From Bacillota bacterium (GTDB lineage Bacteria > Bacillota > Desulfotomaculia > Desulfotomaculales > Ammonificaceae): a stretch of DNA of 64,000 nt. The stretch spans positions 51,640 through 115,639 of the forward strand of contig JBFMBK010000009.1 in NCBI GenBank assembly GCA_040755295.1. Reading direction: 5' to 3'. Below are positions 7,550 to 16,645 of this stretch, in pieces. Every line of letters begins with the position of its first letter. Position 1 is the first letter of the stretch. The notes below the pieces were generated by a model, which searched no databases, was not told the DNA's origin, and saw nothing but the letters and a program-made list of their open reading frames with translations. The position numbers and the translations under genes are program-made.

Positions 7550-8719
7550 TTACTGCACCGCGTTAAAGGCGTTGATTCGGCCGTTGGGACACCAGTCTAC
7601 CGCGTCGCAGGTGGACTCGATGCGCCACCGCACCAGGTTGTTGTCGGCGCCGTAACCTGTTGCCCAGAGAAGCGCCGCGAGGCCGGAAACGTGAGGCGTG
7701 GCCATCGACGTGCCGCTCAGCGAGCCGTAATTGAGCTTGCGTAAGGTCGACTTATGATTGGGCAGGGTGGAGAAGATGCTCACACCCGGCGCGGCAACAT
7801 CCACCCAGTCGCCGTATGAGGAAAAACTTGCTTTGGCGTCGTTCTGGTCGGAGGCCGCGACGGCGATGCAAACGTCGTAACGGGCGGGATACAGCGGGTC
7901 GGAAGTGCCGCTGTTGCCGGCCGCCGCGCATATCACCGCACCTTTACCCCAGGCGTATTTGACCGCGTCTTCAAGCGTCGTAGACGGCGCTGCGCTGCCG
8001 AGGCTCATGTTGATCACCTTCGCGCCGTTGTCCGCCGCCCAGGTGATGCCGCCGGCGATCCAACTGTTGTAACCGCTGCCGTTATCGCCCAGGACCTTGC
8101 CGTTCATGATTACGCAGTGATAACCCGTACCGGCGACACCGATGCCGTTGTTGGTAACGGCGGCGGCGATCCCGGCTACGTGGGTGCCGTGCCCGTACTT
8201 GTCGTCAAAAGTTTTGCTCCGGGTGAAGTTTTTATTGGCTGTAATCTTACCCGCAAGGTCCGGGTGGTTCTGGTCGACGCCGGTGTCAAGGACGGCGATC
8301 TTTACCGCCGCGCTTCCGGTGGTTACGTCCCAAGCCCCGGGGGCCTGGATCTTGCTCATGCCCCACTGCTGATTAAAGTAAGGATCGTTGGGAACGGCGA
8401 GGGCTTCCGCCACATAATCCGGTTCGGCATACTCTACGGCGGTTTCGTCTCTATAAGCCTTGACCTTTTCGAGTGCCTTGCCCGCGGGCACCTTTACCAC
8501 CTGTACGCTTAGGGCGGCAATCTCATCAATCGACTGGCCGCCGTGCCTGGCGTGAACCTTTTGTTTTATGCTGTCGCTCGTACCCGGTTTGAATTTGACG
8601 AGGATCTGGTCGGCGGCGAAATCCGGGTCCTTCGCTTTGCCCGACGCCATGAGCGGCACGGTAAACACAATGAGGCCCAATATTATGAAAAGAGCGAGAC
8701 AAAGACGTTTCAACTTCAT
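7550..8719 (-). CDS. Secreted subtilisin-like serine protease (S8)
   Basis: A 389-aa secreted protease: signal peptide (about 1-26), an I9-type propeptide/inhibitor region (about 35-105, QILVKFKPG...VEYAEPDYV), then the S8 catalytic domain. The triad is complete: D145 (AVLDTGVD), H177 (GHGTHVAG) and S338 (GTSMATPHVSG); the oxyanion Asn is in AAAGNSG. Length and order match thermitase/subtilisin-type exported enzymes. It is monocistronic, with its own terminator. Likely role: extracellular protein degradation or processing. Confidence 0.95.
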   Translation of the reverse strand: MKLKRLCLALFIILGLIVFTVPLMASGKAKDPDFAADQILVKFKPGTSDSIKQKVHARHGGQSIDEIAALSVQVVKVPAGKALEKVKAYRDETAVEYAEPDYVAEALAVPNDPYFNQQWGMSKIQAPGAWDVTTGSAAVKIAVLDTGVDQNHPDLAGKITANKNFTRSKTFDDKYGHGTHVAGIAAAVTNNGIGVAGTGYHCVIMNGKVLGDNGSGYNSWIAGGITWAADNGAKVINMSLGSAAPSTTLEDAVKYAWGKGAVICAAAGNSGTSDPLYPARYDVCIAVAASDQNDAKASFSSYGDWVDVAAPGVSIFSTLPNHKSTLRKLNYGSLSGTSMATPHVSGLAALLWATGYGADNNLVRWRIESTCDAVDWCPNGRINAFNAVQ

Positions 8720-9433
8720 TCAATACATACCTCCAAAAAATATTGACCACTTGCGTTTACAACTCCACATGATTGAAACTCCGAGCTGATCCCCTGTATC
8801 TTTTATACTTGGCTTCTTCCGGCTGGATACCGTCCGTTCGTGGTTGACCGGGAACGTAACTTCTTATCTCATCGTCGGGTCCAGCACTCACAAGGTGTTA
8901 ACGCCGCTGGTTGACGCCTCCTTTCTCAGAATAAGTTAATACTTTAATGTCCGGCGCTTCTGCCGGCATAATCACCTTGACAGATAACTTTGCTAAAAAG
9001 GGTATCATTAATAAGTACAAAAGGGTAAACAGTTTTCGGGCTTATCGGCAGCCTGAAAGGGCGGCTTTTTTAAGCACTGATAAAATAAACTCTTCGATTT
9101 AAAACAGCATTTTCCTTCTTGAATAACGGGGATTATAGGAAGTATCCGCAACAAGTGAAAAGGCGGGTCGGAAACCGTGAAAGCAGGCGGGGAGTCCGCC
9201 GTCAGGGATAATCCTCTGCCAACGAGACTCGTTCTCACTGATGAACCATGACGGTGTCTAACTCGATAATCGATAACGACCCCGCACAATCTTATTATCA
9301 GGTTGCGTAGAAAAAACATGATTTCCCTGCTTACTGATAAAAAAACCCTGAGATTTGCTCCCCAGGGGTTTTAAAACAGCTGATTACGCAATTAGAAATA
9401 CCATGAATTCTCTGCTCTGCTGAGATTTAAAAC
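8720..9433. other. Intergenic region of about 700 bp, no supported gene
   Basis: The long leader of the subtilisin gene and the downstream end of the CxxCH lipoprotein gene. A minus-strand open frame at 9008-9319 has no recognisable features. A TTGACA at 8977-8982 is a possible plus-strand -35 box, but no gene follows. I see no known riboswitch, although the leader could be structured. Confidence 0.5.
9342..9372 (-). terminator. Terminator after the CxxCH lipoprotein gene
   Basis: Arms AAAACCCTG and CAGGGGTTTT (one bulge) with an A-run on the left, which becomes a U-tract when read on the minus strand. It lies about 60 bp past the stop at 9434. Confidence 0.7.
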
Positions 9434-9832
9434 CTAGTTTGAGGGCGGGTGGCAACCCGCGCAATTTTCTTGGGCGTGACCCGTAGGTAAATTTGCTCCA
9501 TGGCAGCCAATACAGTCATCCCCAAAAGTTGTGTGATCCGCAGGTTGTTTGGCTGGACCGGCCGGTGCCGGTTCTTCCTCGTCCGGTTCCTCCTTGGCCG
9601 CATTATCCGCCGCCGGATTATTTGCCGCAGGCTCCTCTGCCGCTGGTTTATCTTCAGCCGGCTTGTCCTCCGCCGGTTTCTCCGCCGGTTGTTCTTTGGC
9701 CGCCGGTTCCGCTGCCGGCTGTTCCGCCTGAGGCTTGGACGTCGGCTCAGTTTTTTTACCGCCGCAACCGGTCAAGAACAATCCCGCGGCTAAAAGCACT
9801 ACAATGATAAGTAACCATTTGGTTCCGCGCAT
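9434..9832 (-). CDS. Lipoprotein with two CxxCH haem-binding motifs
   Basis: A 132-aa predicted lipoprotein. A lipobox (LTGC) gives lipidated C23, then a long Pro/Ala/Glu/Lys-rich linker (about 28-100), and a small C-terminal module with CIGCH (107-111) and CAGCH (124-128). It looks like a membrane-tethered dihaem c-type cytochrome on a flexible stalk, which would suit extracytoplasmic electron transfer. The start at 9832 is preceded by GGGAGGTG; the frame is open further upstream but without a signal peptide. Only two haem motifs and no other fold are visible, so redox function is inference. Confidence 0.8.
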   Translation of the reverse strand: MRGTKWLLIIVVLLAAGLFLTGCGGKKTEPTSKPQAEQPAAEPAAKEQPAEKPAEDKPAEDKPAAEEPAANNPAADNAAKEEPDEEEPAPAGPAKQPADHTTFGDDCIGCHGANLPTGHAQENCAGCHPPSN

Positions 9833-10241
9833 TCGTTCACCTCCCTGTTGTGTTTTATTTGTCCTGATTATATTACTAAAAATCGACGAAGGCAAAGCAC
9901 GAAAGAGCACGATTTGCAAAGAAAAATAACCGTGCAAAGAAAAATAGGATGAAATAAGGGGAATCATGGGGAAAGCAGGGGTGGGAAAGTGGAGAAGCTG
10001 CTTTTTAAAGAGCAGCTTCAGGCGCTGTCAGGAGAAGTATAAAGCCGGGCTTTCGGGATAACGGAAACCTTCTTGCACCGGAAACGCGGTTCTTCTTCGT
10101 CGTTAAAAACACCAAATTTGGGAGGTAATTGCAGGAGAACCAGTGTGGTATCGCGAATAATTCCGATAGCGTCTATGCCGGCGGGGGGTAGTAAGGACCG
10201 CGCATGGTTCGTACAAAATACAGGTAAGGAGTATGCATCGT
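9833..10241. other. Divergent intergenic region with a perfect hairpin
   Basis: About 400 bp between the divergent CxxCH lipoprotein and stalk-domain genes. It contains a 9-bp perfect inverted repeat GAAGCTGCT/AGCAGCTTC at 9994-10019 (8-nt loop). No U-tract follows. The remaining 220 nt in front of the plus-strand gene are GC-rich and may be a structured leader, but match no riboswitch class I can name. Confidence 0.5.
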
Positions 10242-11354
10242 ATGAAAAAGAATTGTTTCGCGCTTGCTGTCGGGTTACTGCTTCTGGTTCTTTTCCCTTT
10301 GACCGCCGCCGCGGGGCAGAATGATGTAAAGCTGAGCATCAACAACCAGTTAATTTATGTCGACGTTAACCCTGTGATCAGCCAGGGACGGACCCTGGTG
10401 CCTTTGCGGGGCATTTTTGAAGGAATGGGCGCCGCTGTCGAGTGGGACGCCGCTACGAAGACCATAACGGCGACTAAGGGCGATGTTGTAATGAAGCTGG
10501 TGATAAACAACACCACCGCCGTGGTCAACGGAACTCCGGTTAAACTGGACGTTCCGGCGAAGATCGTGAACGGCAGGACCATGGTCCCCGTGAGGTTTAT
10601 TTCCGAAAGCCTGGGCGCTCAGGTCGACTGGGATAGTGCGACGAAAATCATCGCCATCCGGGATGCAACCGTTCAACCCGTGAATTACGAGGCGCTCTAC
10701 GACGCTATGAAAGGCTCGCGAAACTCCCGGTGCCAGTTCGATTTCGACGAACATATCACCTTCAACGGACAATCCGGGGATATGAGGCTAACGGGCAGCG
10801 CGGAGGTTTACGGAAGCGACATGCACTTTGACGGTAATCTGTCGATGAACATCCTGACCGTGAATAAGACTTCAAAGATAGAGACCGTGCTAAAAGACGG
10901 TACCATTTACACCAGGATGGACGATCAACCCTGGGTCACTGCGGAAATGCCCTTGACACAAGAAGAGTGGACCGAAATGTCGGTTTCGGAGGACGCTTTT
11001 ACGGCGCTGATACGGAGCGTCCCTGTGAAACAGGAGGAGGGCGTGCTTAACGGAGAACCGGTGACCGTATATACCATATACACCGGGAAGGCGGAACTGA
11101 CACAGCTATTCAACAACATGTACGGCGGAGACCTTAACGACCTTCTGGAGTCACTGGGCGGAGACTCGTCGGTTTCGGATCTTAACTATCTGATAACCTG
11201 TTACGTTAATGAAAAGGACCAGTTGGTTAAAGAGGACTTCCGGTTAAATATTTCTATGATGGTTTCTGGTGTTCAAATGAGTGTGCAGGGCACCGGCGGC
11301 GCGACATTCTCGGATTTCGGCGAGGCGTTCGACATAACCGCTCCGGTCCTATAG
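10242..11354 (+). CDS. Exported protein with copper-amine-oxidase-like N-terminal domain
   Basis: A 370-aa secreted protein: signal peptide (about 1-24), then two StalkN/Cu_amine_oxidN1-type repeats (about 30-150) marked by GRTLVPLRGIFEGMGA..VEWD and GRTMVPVRFISESLGA..VDWD. A C-terminal region of about 220 aa resembles exported beta-rich DUF6612-like/LppX-like proteins. These N-terminal modules are common on Clostridia surface proteins and likely mediate envelope attachment. Start ATG 10242 is preferred because AAGGAG sits 10 nt upstream; the ATG at 10233 is too close to it. Confidence 0.8.
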   Translation: MKKNCFALAVGLLLLVLFPLTAAAGQNDVKLSINNQLIYVDVNPVISQGRTLVPLRGIFEGMGAAVEWDAATKTITATKGDVVMKLVINNTTAVVNGTPVKLDVPAKIVNGRTMVPVRFISESLGAQVDWDSATKIIAIRDATVQPVNYEALYDAMKGSRNSRCQFDFDEHITFNGQSGDMRLTGSAEVYGSDMHFDGNLSMNILTVNKTSKIETVLKDGTIYTRMDDQPWVTAEMPLTQEEWTEMSVSEDAFTALIRSVPVKQEEGVLNGEPVTVYTIYTGKAELTQLFNNMYGGDLNDLLESLGGDSSVSDLNYLITCYVNEKDQLVKEDFRLNISMMVSGVQMSVQGTGGATFSDFGEAFDITAPVL

Positions 11355-11494
11355 CCGCAAAATAATCTGCATTGGGAGGGGCTATTGACCCCCAAGGAAC
11401 AGGTCCTTTTCGGCCGGGTATTTTAGATATGGCCCCCCTGAGTACCGACTGTTTGGATGCGGTTAAAACAGTTACTGTGGTAAGGTGGTGAACC

Positions 11495-11986
11495 GTGAGG
11501 AGAACGGTATTGGCAGGGTTGGTTGCTCTGGTGCTTCTGGCATTTGCGGGCTGCGGGGCGAAACAGAATGCTTCGGTCCCGGAATCGGGGCAGCAGGCGG
11601 TGAATGCCCCCGAGGTACAAAAGACGCCGGCGGATTCCGCCGCGCCGGATGAAAGCAAGACGGATCCGGAAGAACTTGTGCTTCCCGAAGGTTTTCCTGA
11701 AGAGTTTCCGGTTTATCCCGGGGCCGTTATATGGCAGAGTTCCGTCATCATCAAGGGCCGGTACTGCGTCAAGTGGGAGACTCCCGACGTGATAGAAAAG
11801 GTCACGGCGTTCTATGAGCGCGAGCTGCCGAAGGCCGGCTACAACTGGGAGAAGTCCGTACAGTGCAGGGAATACCAGAGTTTTGGAGAGCCGGGCGGGG
11901 ACGGCCGGTTGACTATAATAAGCCGCAACAGCCCCCAGTTCAACAAGAAACTCAACGGAGATACACAAATAATCTTCGCTAATTAA
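11495..11986 (+). CDS. Putative lipoprotein of unknown function
   Basis: A 163-aa protein with a lipoprotein signal (FAGC, lipidated Cys at 20), a low-complexity linker (about 25-65), and a folded C-terminal part (about 66-163) of alternating strands and one helix (VIEKVTAFYERELPKAGY). The last part resembles small exported domains that follow DUF4382-like stretches in Clostridia, but I cannot name a family. GTG start with AAGGTGG upstream. A strong terminator closes the unit. Confidence 0.7.
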   Translation: MRRTVLAGLVALVLLAFAGCGAKQNASVPESGQQAVNAPEVQKTPADSAAPDESKTDPEELVLPEGFPEEFPVYPGAVIWQSSVIIKGRYCVKWETPDVIEKVTAFYERELPKAGYNWEKSVQCREYQSFGEPGGDGRLTIISRNSPQFNKKLNGDTQIIFAN

Positions 11987-11998
11987 TGTGTTTGAATG

Positions 11999-12032
11999 AA
12001 AAAGGTGCTCTCGCTGCCGGGAGCACCTTTTT
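11999..12032 (+). terminator. Rho-independent terminator
   Basis: Perfect 12-bp stem AAAAAGGTGCTC / GAGCACCTTTTT with a 10-nt loop, ending in a T-run. It follows the lipoprotein stop by 13 bp. Its A-rich left arm lets it work on both strands, so it also insulates the convergent DUF4395 gene. Confidence 0.92.
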
Positions 12033-12094
12033 CTCCTTCCCAACTCGTTCGGTTCCGATTCTTTAATCCGGTTAAGACGGACAAATACCCGCAC

Positions 12095-12526
12095 TCATGG
12101 TTTAGGTCTGTAAAGCAGGGGGTACATTTTACATCCCAGACAGCAGCCGAAAAAGGCTTCCAACGCCGCACAGAATAAGAATAAAACCGCGACGACGGAT
12201 GCCTGAAGCGTCCAGCCGGCCAGAAAAAGAACACCGGTAAGAACGGAAAAGAAAAGTCCCAGTTTTGCGGCAAAGAGTTTCGGCCCCGCGTTTTCCATTT
12301 GCGGTTCGACTTTCAAGGCGGCGAGCATGTATCTGCCCGCTGCGGCGAAAGGACTGAATTTCGCTCCTGACGTGGATCTCAGAAAGAAATCAGCCGCTAA
12401 GACAAAGATTAACCACTTCACCGGCGTCAACAAGAATACCAGTAACACCAGCGTTGTAAGGAATGAGGCAACGCGGGCCGCTTTTGCATTGACCGTATGC
12501 CCGGCAATCGGACAGAATTCACCCAT
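12095..12526 (-). CDS. DUF4395 membrane protein
   Basis: A 143-aa protein with four hydrophobic segments. It has the DUF4395 hallmarks: an N-terminal CPIAGHTVN segment followed by AARVASFLT, and the C-terminal FFGCCLGCKMYP with clustered cysteines. Bacterial members are of unknown function; the thiols suggest thiol/disulfide chemistry or metal binding. Monocistronic. Confidence 0.85.
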   Translation of the reverse strand: MGEFCPIAGHTVNAKAARVASFLTTLVLLVFLLTPVKWLIFVLAADFFLRSTSGAKFSPFAAAGRYMLAALKVEPQMENAGPKLFAAKLGLFFSVLTGVLFLAGWTLQASVVAVLFLFCAALEAFFGCCLGCKMYPLLYRPKP

Positions 12527-12688
12527 ACAGCCCCTTCTTTCTTCATAGTCGGATCATACATAACCATTATATGTTATAAACATCTGTTTATTGCCGTTAT
12601 GATGATGCAATTTTCCTGTCGTTGCCGGGGCTGAAATTATTTAGGCCGGCGGCGATCAGTAGAACCTTCCCATAGCCTATAATTCGTA

Positions 12689-12711
12689 GGGACCGGCCAA
12701 AGGCCGGTCCC
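12689..12711. terminator. GC-rich hairpin, weak terminator candidate
   Basis: GGGACCGGCC-AAA-GGCCGGTCCC: perfect 10-bp stem with a 3-nt loop, between the DUF2680 gene and the DUF4395 gene (both minus). No U-run follows on either strand, so termination or attenuation is only possible. Confidence 0.5.
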
Positions 12712-12738
12712 TCTGCAATCGCGGTCCTGATGTTTGCT

Positions 12739-13206
12739 TTAACTTGAAGTGACGGAACTGCTGTTGGATGAGCCACACGGGCAACCCGGACAGTTTCCGC
12801 CGAAACCGCTCTGGGTAGCGCCTCCGGAAGTACCCGGGCCCTGTCCCCAAAATCCCCTGCCGTGGCCCCGCAAACCTTTACCGCCGCCGAGAAAGCGCGG
12901 GACAACGTTCGGGTTGTTCTCCATGTTTTGTCTGCATTTTTCGAGCCGGTCCTTGGCCGCCTGGGCCTGTTCGGAGGTGATCACGCCGGCCTCCAGGTAC
13001 TTGTCGATCATCTGCGATTTAAGATCGAGCATCTTTTGGCGCAAGGCGTTTATCTCCTTGGCCTTTTCCGGTGCGATGGTGACGGTAGATTGTGAGTTTG
13101 TGTTTGAGTCTGACGGCGTGGTTGCGCCCTGGGCTATAGCCGGAATGGCAATAGCAAGGGCTAGAAGAAAGGCAAGGCCGATCATGAACCTCTTGTTTTT
13201 AAACAT
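12739..13206 (-). CDS. Secreted DUF2680 (YckD-like) protein
   Basis: A 155-aa exported protein: a signal peptide (about 1-26, cleaved after IAQGA), a helical DUF2680 segment (about 46-95; EKAKEINALRQKMLDLKS then YLEAGVITSEQAQAAKDRL), and a Gly/Ser-rich tail with CPGCPC. Members are secreted small proteins of Firmicutes with unknown role. The cysteine-rich tail is unusual and may bind metal. AAGGAGG-type ribosome-binding site directly upstream. Confidence 0.8.
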   Translation of the reverse strand: MFKNKRFMIGLAFLLALAIAIPAIAQGATTPSDSNTNSQSTVTIAPEKAKEINALRQKMLDLKSQMIDKYLEAGVITSEQAQAAKDRLEKCRQNMENNPNVVPRFLGGGKGLRGHGRGFWGQGPGTSGGATQSGFGGNCPGCPCGSSNSSSVTSS

Positions 13207-13417
13207 AGGTTCACCTCCTTCCTAAATAATTTGCGCTGCCGACTTTAGAATAACCGGTAATTGTGGCTGAAATTTTAAGGAAGTGTTACAATTCTGTTAA
13301 ACCGGTCTGTTAAACCGGTCAAGCAGGATGTTTTCTTAAGATTTGATAGGGTAAAAAGCCTCCGTCACACGATACTTAACTGTTCATTCAGGAAACTTGC
13401 GGGAGGCGGGGCGACAT

Positions 13418-13786
13418 ATGCAAAGTGTTTTATCGTTGGTAAACGATCTTTTTTCAGCCATTAATGCGTGGTTTGCGGCGGGCAACTTTAACGGACTGAC
13501 GGCGGCGCAGAAGGCGGAGGCGGTAAAGAGCCTGGCGGGTTTCGCGGCCGGTGTGGGCGTCATGCCCAGGACGGCCGGCATGGGGTTCGTCGAAGGGAAG
13601 CTCGCGGGTCTGCCCGGGAAGGCCCTTCCCACCTCTCCCGAAAACGCGGCCGCCGGTCTGGTGCGCTGGCAGCTTGACATGGGGGGCGACATCGGCGGCG
13701 CCCTGTCGGGGGATCAGGCGGCGGCCGAAAGGGCGGTGGAAGGAGTGCACCGGCTCGGGGACTACATGGCGGGAAAGAAGGATTAG
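13418..13786 (+). CDS. Small hypothetical protein
   Basis: A 122-aa protein, mostly helical and rich in Ala and Gly, with no signal peptide or recognised domain. Start ATG 13418 follows GGGAGGCGGGG; the open frame extends to 13397 without a ribosome-binding site. It ends 3 bp before the PrsW-like gene, so the two are almost certainly co-transcribed and may be functionally linked. Confidence 0.65.
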   Translation: MQSVLSLVNDLFSAINAWFAAGNFNGLTAAQKAEAVKSLAGFAAGVGVMPRTAGMGFVEGKLAGLPGKALPTSPENAAAGLVRWQLDMGGDIGGALSGDQAAAERAVEGVHRLGDYMAGKKD

Positions 13787-13789
13787 AAG

Positions 13790-14902
13790 ATGAAAACATA
13801 TTGGCCGCTGGTGTTCGTCACCGCGCTCTTTTTGGCCGTTCTGCCCGTTTTTTCGGCGTCATTATGGAGCGAGCTGTGGGTGGCGCTTTACTGGCCGGCC
13901 ATGTTCGTTCTTCAGCTTGCGGTGCTTACCTGGCCCTGGCGCACCGTTCCCCTGCGGCTTGTTATCAGCGCCTTTCTAATGGGTGCCGGTCCCGTCATGG
14001 CGCTGGTTCTTCTTGTGCAATTGCCGCTCGTCAGTCTGCTGGAGTACGCTTACCCCGTTCATTACTTTTTTGCGGATATTGTTGGGAAGAACGTTGATGT
14101 AGGCGCGGTTTTTCTCGCGCCGGTCTGCGAAGAAGCATTTAAGATACTGCCGCTTGCGGTTATTCTCATTGTGGGTCCTTGGCGGCACCTGCGCTACACG
14201 GCCGGTCCGCTGGACCTGGCCGTACTGGGTGCGGCTCTCGGCGGCGGATTTCAGTTCATCGAGACGGTGTGGCGCGGGATGGCGGTGGACCTGCACTCCT
14301 ACGCCCGTATCGCCGAGCACATCAGCCCGCACCTGGGCTGGTTCTACCTTCTGCCGACACTGGAACGGCCCGAAGCGGCTGCGACCGCCTGGTTCGGTCA
14401 CGCCGGGGTGACGGCGGCTCTGGCTTTAGTCATAGGCTTTGCCCTGAGGCTGGATGCGCGGCGCCGGATCCGGTGGCTGCTGCCGGCGGCGGCCGGCGGG
14501 CTGGCAACCTTCGAGCACTTCATGACCAACCTCGGCGAGCCGGATGTATTCTGGCTGAAAGCTCTGTACATCGCCGATCTGAATGGTCTGCTGTCATCCA
14601 TCCTGTTTATCGCCGGCGTGATCTGGGCTGTCATTCTGAGCGCCGGGATCTTGAAACGCTACCGAAACGTGGACCCGGAAGCCGTATTCGGTCTTCCGGA
14701 AGCGCGCGAGGTTTTTGCCCGAAAGCCGCCGACGGCCGGCAGGTTGTGGCTTGCGCTGCTGCTCATGCGGCTCAGCCGGGCGACCGCTTTCAGGCTGGAC
14801 TGGTTCGGGAAAAGCCGTAACCGCCCCCGGCGCATCGCCTTCGCGCTGTACGGCATGCGGCAGACGGCGCTGGCGCTGAAGGAGAGTCTGCGGCGCTTTT
14901 AA
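13790..14902 (+). CDS. PrsW-family intramembrane metalloprotease
   Basis: A 370-aa polytopic membrane protein of the PrsW/CPBP-like group. Expected motifs are in order: APVCEEAFKILP (about 109-120), GGGFQFIET, WFGHAGVTA and FEHFMTN, which carry the Glu/His metal ligands and catalytic Glu. In B. subtilis PrsW cleaves an anti-sigma factor; the substrate here is unknown. A basic C-terminal tail of about 80 aa extends beyond the core and may regulate the enzyme. Confidence 0.85.
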   Translation: MKTYWPLVFVTALFLAVLPVFSASLWSELWVALYWPAMFVLQLAVLTWPWRTVPLRLVISAFLMGAGPVMALVLLVQLPLVSLLEYAYPVHYFFADIVGKNVDVGAVFLAPVCEEAFKILPLAVILIVGPWRHLRYTAGPLDLAVLGAALGGGFQFIETVWRGMAVDLHSYARIAEHISPHLGWFYLLPTLERPEAAATAWFGHAGVTAALALVIGFALRLDARRRIRWLLPAAAGGLATFEHFMTNLGEPDVFWLKALYIADLNGLLSSILFIAGVIWAVILSAGILKRYRNVDPEAVFGLPEAREVFARKPPTAGRLWLALLLMRLSRATAFRLDWFGKSRNRPRRIAFALYGMRQTALALKESLRRF

Positions 14903-14992
14903 AGAGCTTCTTCATAATAGCATTGTGTTTTCCGGTTTATCAAAAAGCTGGGTCGATTTCTTTACGATATTTATGGTATTCGGAGGCAGACG

Positions 14993-16504
14993 TTGCTGAG
15001 CAGGAAACTGTATGTCGAGCTTTCGCAACCTCATCTTGAGGACAATACGGCCGATAAGGAACGGCTTCTGGCGGCGATTCCCGCGGATACCGGTGAGGTA
15101 AGCGTGCCACTGAACGTGATACGGCGGATGTCCGGGGTGCTGCGGGATTCGGACTGGCGCGTAACGGTGACGCTCGGACGGGATGTGGGAGGCTGGCGGC
15201 TTCAGGCGGTTGAGCGGGGGGACACCACGGGAAGGCAGTACGGTCTGGCGGTCGATGCGGGAACGACGACGATAACCGCGGCGGTGGTAGATTTGACCTC
15301 GGGAAAGGTGACGGCTGCGGCGGCGGGCGAGAACATGCAGACGCTGGTGGGGGAGGATATCCTCACAAGGATTCATGCCTCCGGCGAGGAAGGACCGGCG
15401 GAACTTCAGGTCCTGCTCTTGGAAAGCATTAATCGGATAGCGGAAGAAGCGGCCTCCGATGCCGGGGTTTCTTTGGCGGAGGTAACATCCGTGGCGGTGG
15501 GAGCCAATACCGCCGTGATCCATTTTTTCCTGGGGCTGGACCCGTCGCGGATCTGCCGGGAGCCGTATATTCCGGTCGTAAACAACCCCGGATTCCTGCG
15601 TGCGGGAGATTTATGGCTCGCGGTTCACCCGGAGGCGGTGGTTTACTGCCTGCCCGGGGTCGGGAGCTATGTAGGCGGCGACGCGGTAGCGGGTATCCTG
15701 GTGAGCGGGATGTGCCGGGAGGACGAAACGGCGCTTTTCATGGACATTGGGACCAACGGGGAGATGGTCATAGGCGGCAGGGAATGGCTGGTCGCGGCGG
15801 CGGGAGCGGCGGGACCGGCTTTGGAGAGCGGTGTGGTGCGCCAGGGGATGCGTGCCGGGCCGGGAGCGGTGGACCGCGTGCGCATCGGCCCCCGGACGCA
15901 GACGGTTGAATACCGGGTGATGGACGGCGGCAGGGCGAAGGGACTGTGCGGCTCGGCGGTGGTGGACGCCCTGGCCGGGATGCTTCTGGCAGGGGTTATC
16001 GACCGGGCGGGACGCTTCCGTGACGGGCGCGAAGCGTTTGTGGCGGTCCCGGGAAGCGATACGGAGAGCGGTGCGGATATCGTAATTACGCAGCAAGACA
16101 TCAAAAGCTTCCTCAAGACTAAAGGGGCGGTCAACGCGGCGATGGAAACCCTCCTGGCCGCCGTGGGCGTAAGGCCCGCAGAAATCAGCCGGTTTTATGC
16201 CGCCGGCGCCTTCGGAGAAAATCTTGACGTAGAGGCCGCTGTTACCATCGGGCTCTATCCCGATCTCCCGCGCTACCGGATCGGGCTGCTCGGGAACACC
16301 TCGCTCGAAGGGGCAAGACGGGCGCTTGTTTTCGAGGAGGCAAGACGGGAGATGGAGGAGATCCGCCGGCGGGTGACCTACTTTGAGCTGAACGTGAATG
16401 CGGACTTCATGAACCGTTTTGCGGGCAGCCGGTTCTTTCCTCATACCGATATTTCGCTCTACCCTTCAGTCGAGAAGAAATTAAAAGAAGCGGGTTTGCT
16501 ATAA
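14993..16504 (+). CDS. ASKHA/DUF4445 ATPase, RamA-like but lacking the ferredoxin domain
   Basis: A 503-aa ATPase of the ASKHA (actin/HSP70/sugar-kinase) fold, in the family that reactivates corrinoid proteins (RamA, RACo). Two nucleotide-binding phosphate loops are visible: AVDAGTTTITAAVVD (near 86) and FMDIGTNGEMV (near 249), with AAGAFGENLD near the end. Characterised members start with a [2Fe-2S] ferredoxin domain; here the chain begins in the linker. TTG start with CGGAGG upstream. No corrinoid protein or methyltransferase lies nearby, so its client is unknown. Confidence 0.8.
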   Translation: MLSRKLYVELSQPHLEDNTADKERLLAAIPADTGEVSVPLNVIRRMSGVLRDSDWRVTVTLGRDVGGWRLQAVERGDTTGRQYGLAVDAGTTTITAAVVDLTSGKVTAAAAGENMQTLVGEDILTRIHASGEEGPAELQVLLLESINRIAEEAASDAGVSLAEVTSVAVGANTAVIHFFLGLDPSRICREPYIPVVNNPGFLRAGDLWLAVHPEAVVYCLPGVGSYVGGDAVAGILVSGMCREDETALFMDIGTNGEMVIGGREWLVAAAGAAGPALESGVVRQGMRAGPGAVDRVRIGPRTQTVEYRVMDGGRAKGLCGSAVVDALAGMLLAGVIDRAGRFRDGREAFVAVPGSDTESGADIVITQQDIKSFLKTKGAVNAAMETLLAAVGVRPAEISRFYAAGAFGENLDVEAAVTIGLYPDLPRYRIGLLGNTSLEGARRALVFEEARREMEEIRRRVTYFELNVNADFMNRFAGSRFFPHTDISLYPSVEKKLKEAGLL

Positions 16505-16645
16505 CGATTTTCATCGAATCCCGCCTGGGACCTCTCCCATTGTCAAATACTTTCCATATAATCCCTGCCTCAAACCTCCACCCTTATAATCTTGCAGGAA
16601 TAACGTTTCCTGGCGCCGAAAATGACGGGCACAGGGGGTGTTGTT

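Noticed and set aside
8720..8960. c-di-GMP riboswitch in the subtilisin leader
   Set aside because: The minus-strand leader was compared by eye with GEMM-I/II cores and does not match.
9008..9319. 103-aa minus-strand open frame in a long gap
   Set aside because: No ribosome-binding site or recognisable domain, and residue composition is not protein-like.
11423..12094. 223-aa minus-strand open frame
   Set aside because: Antisense shadow of the lipoprotein gene at 11495-11986, across its terminator.
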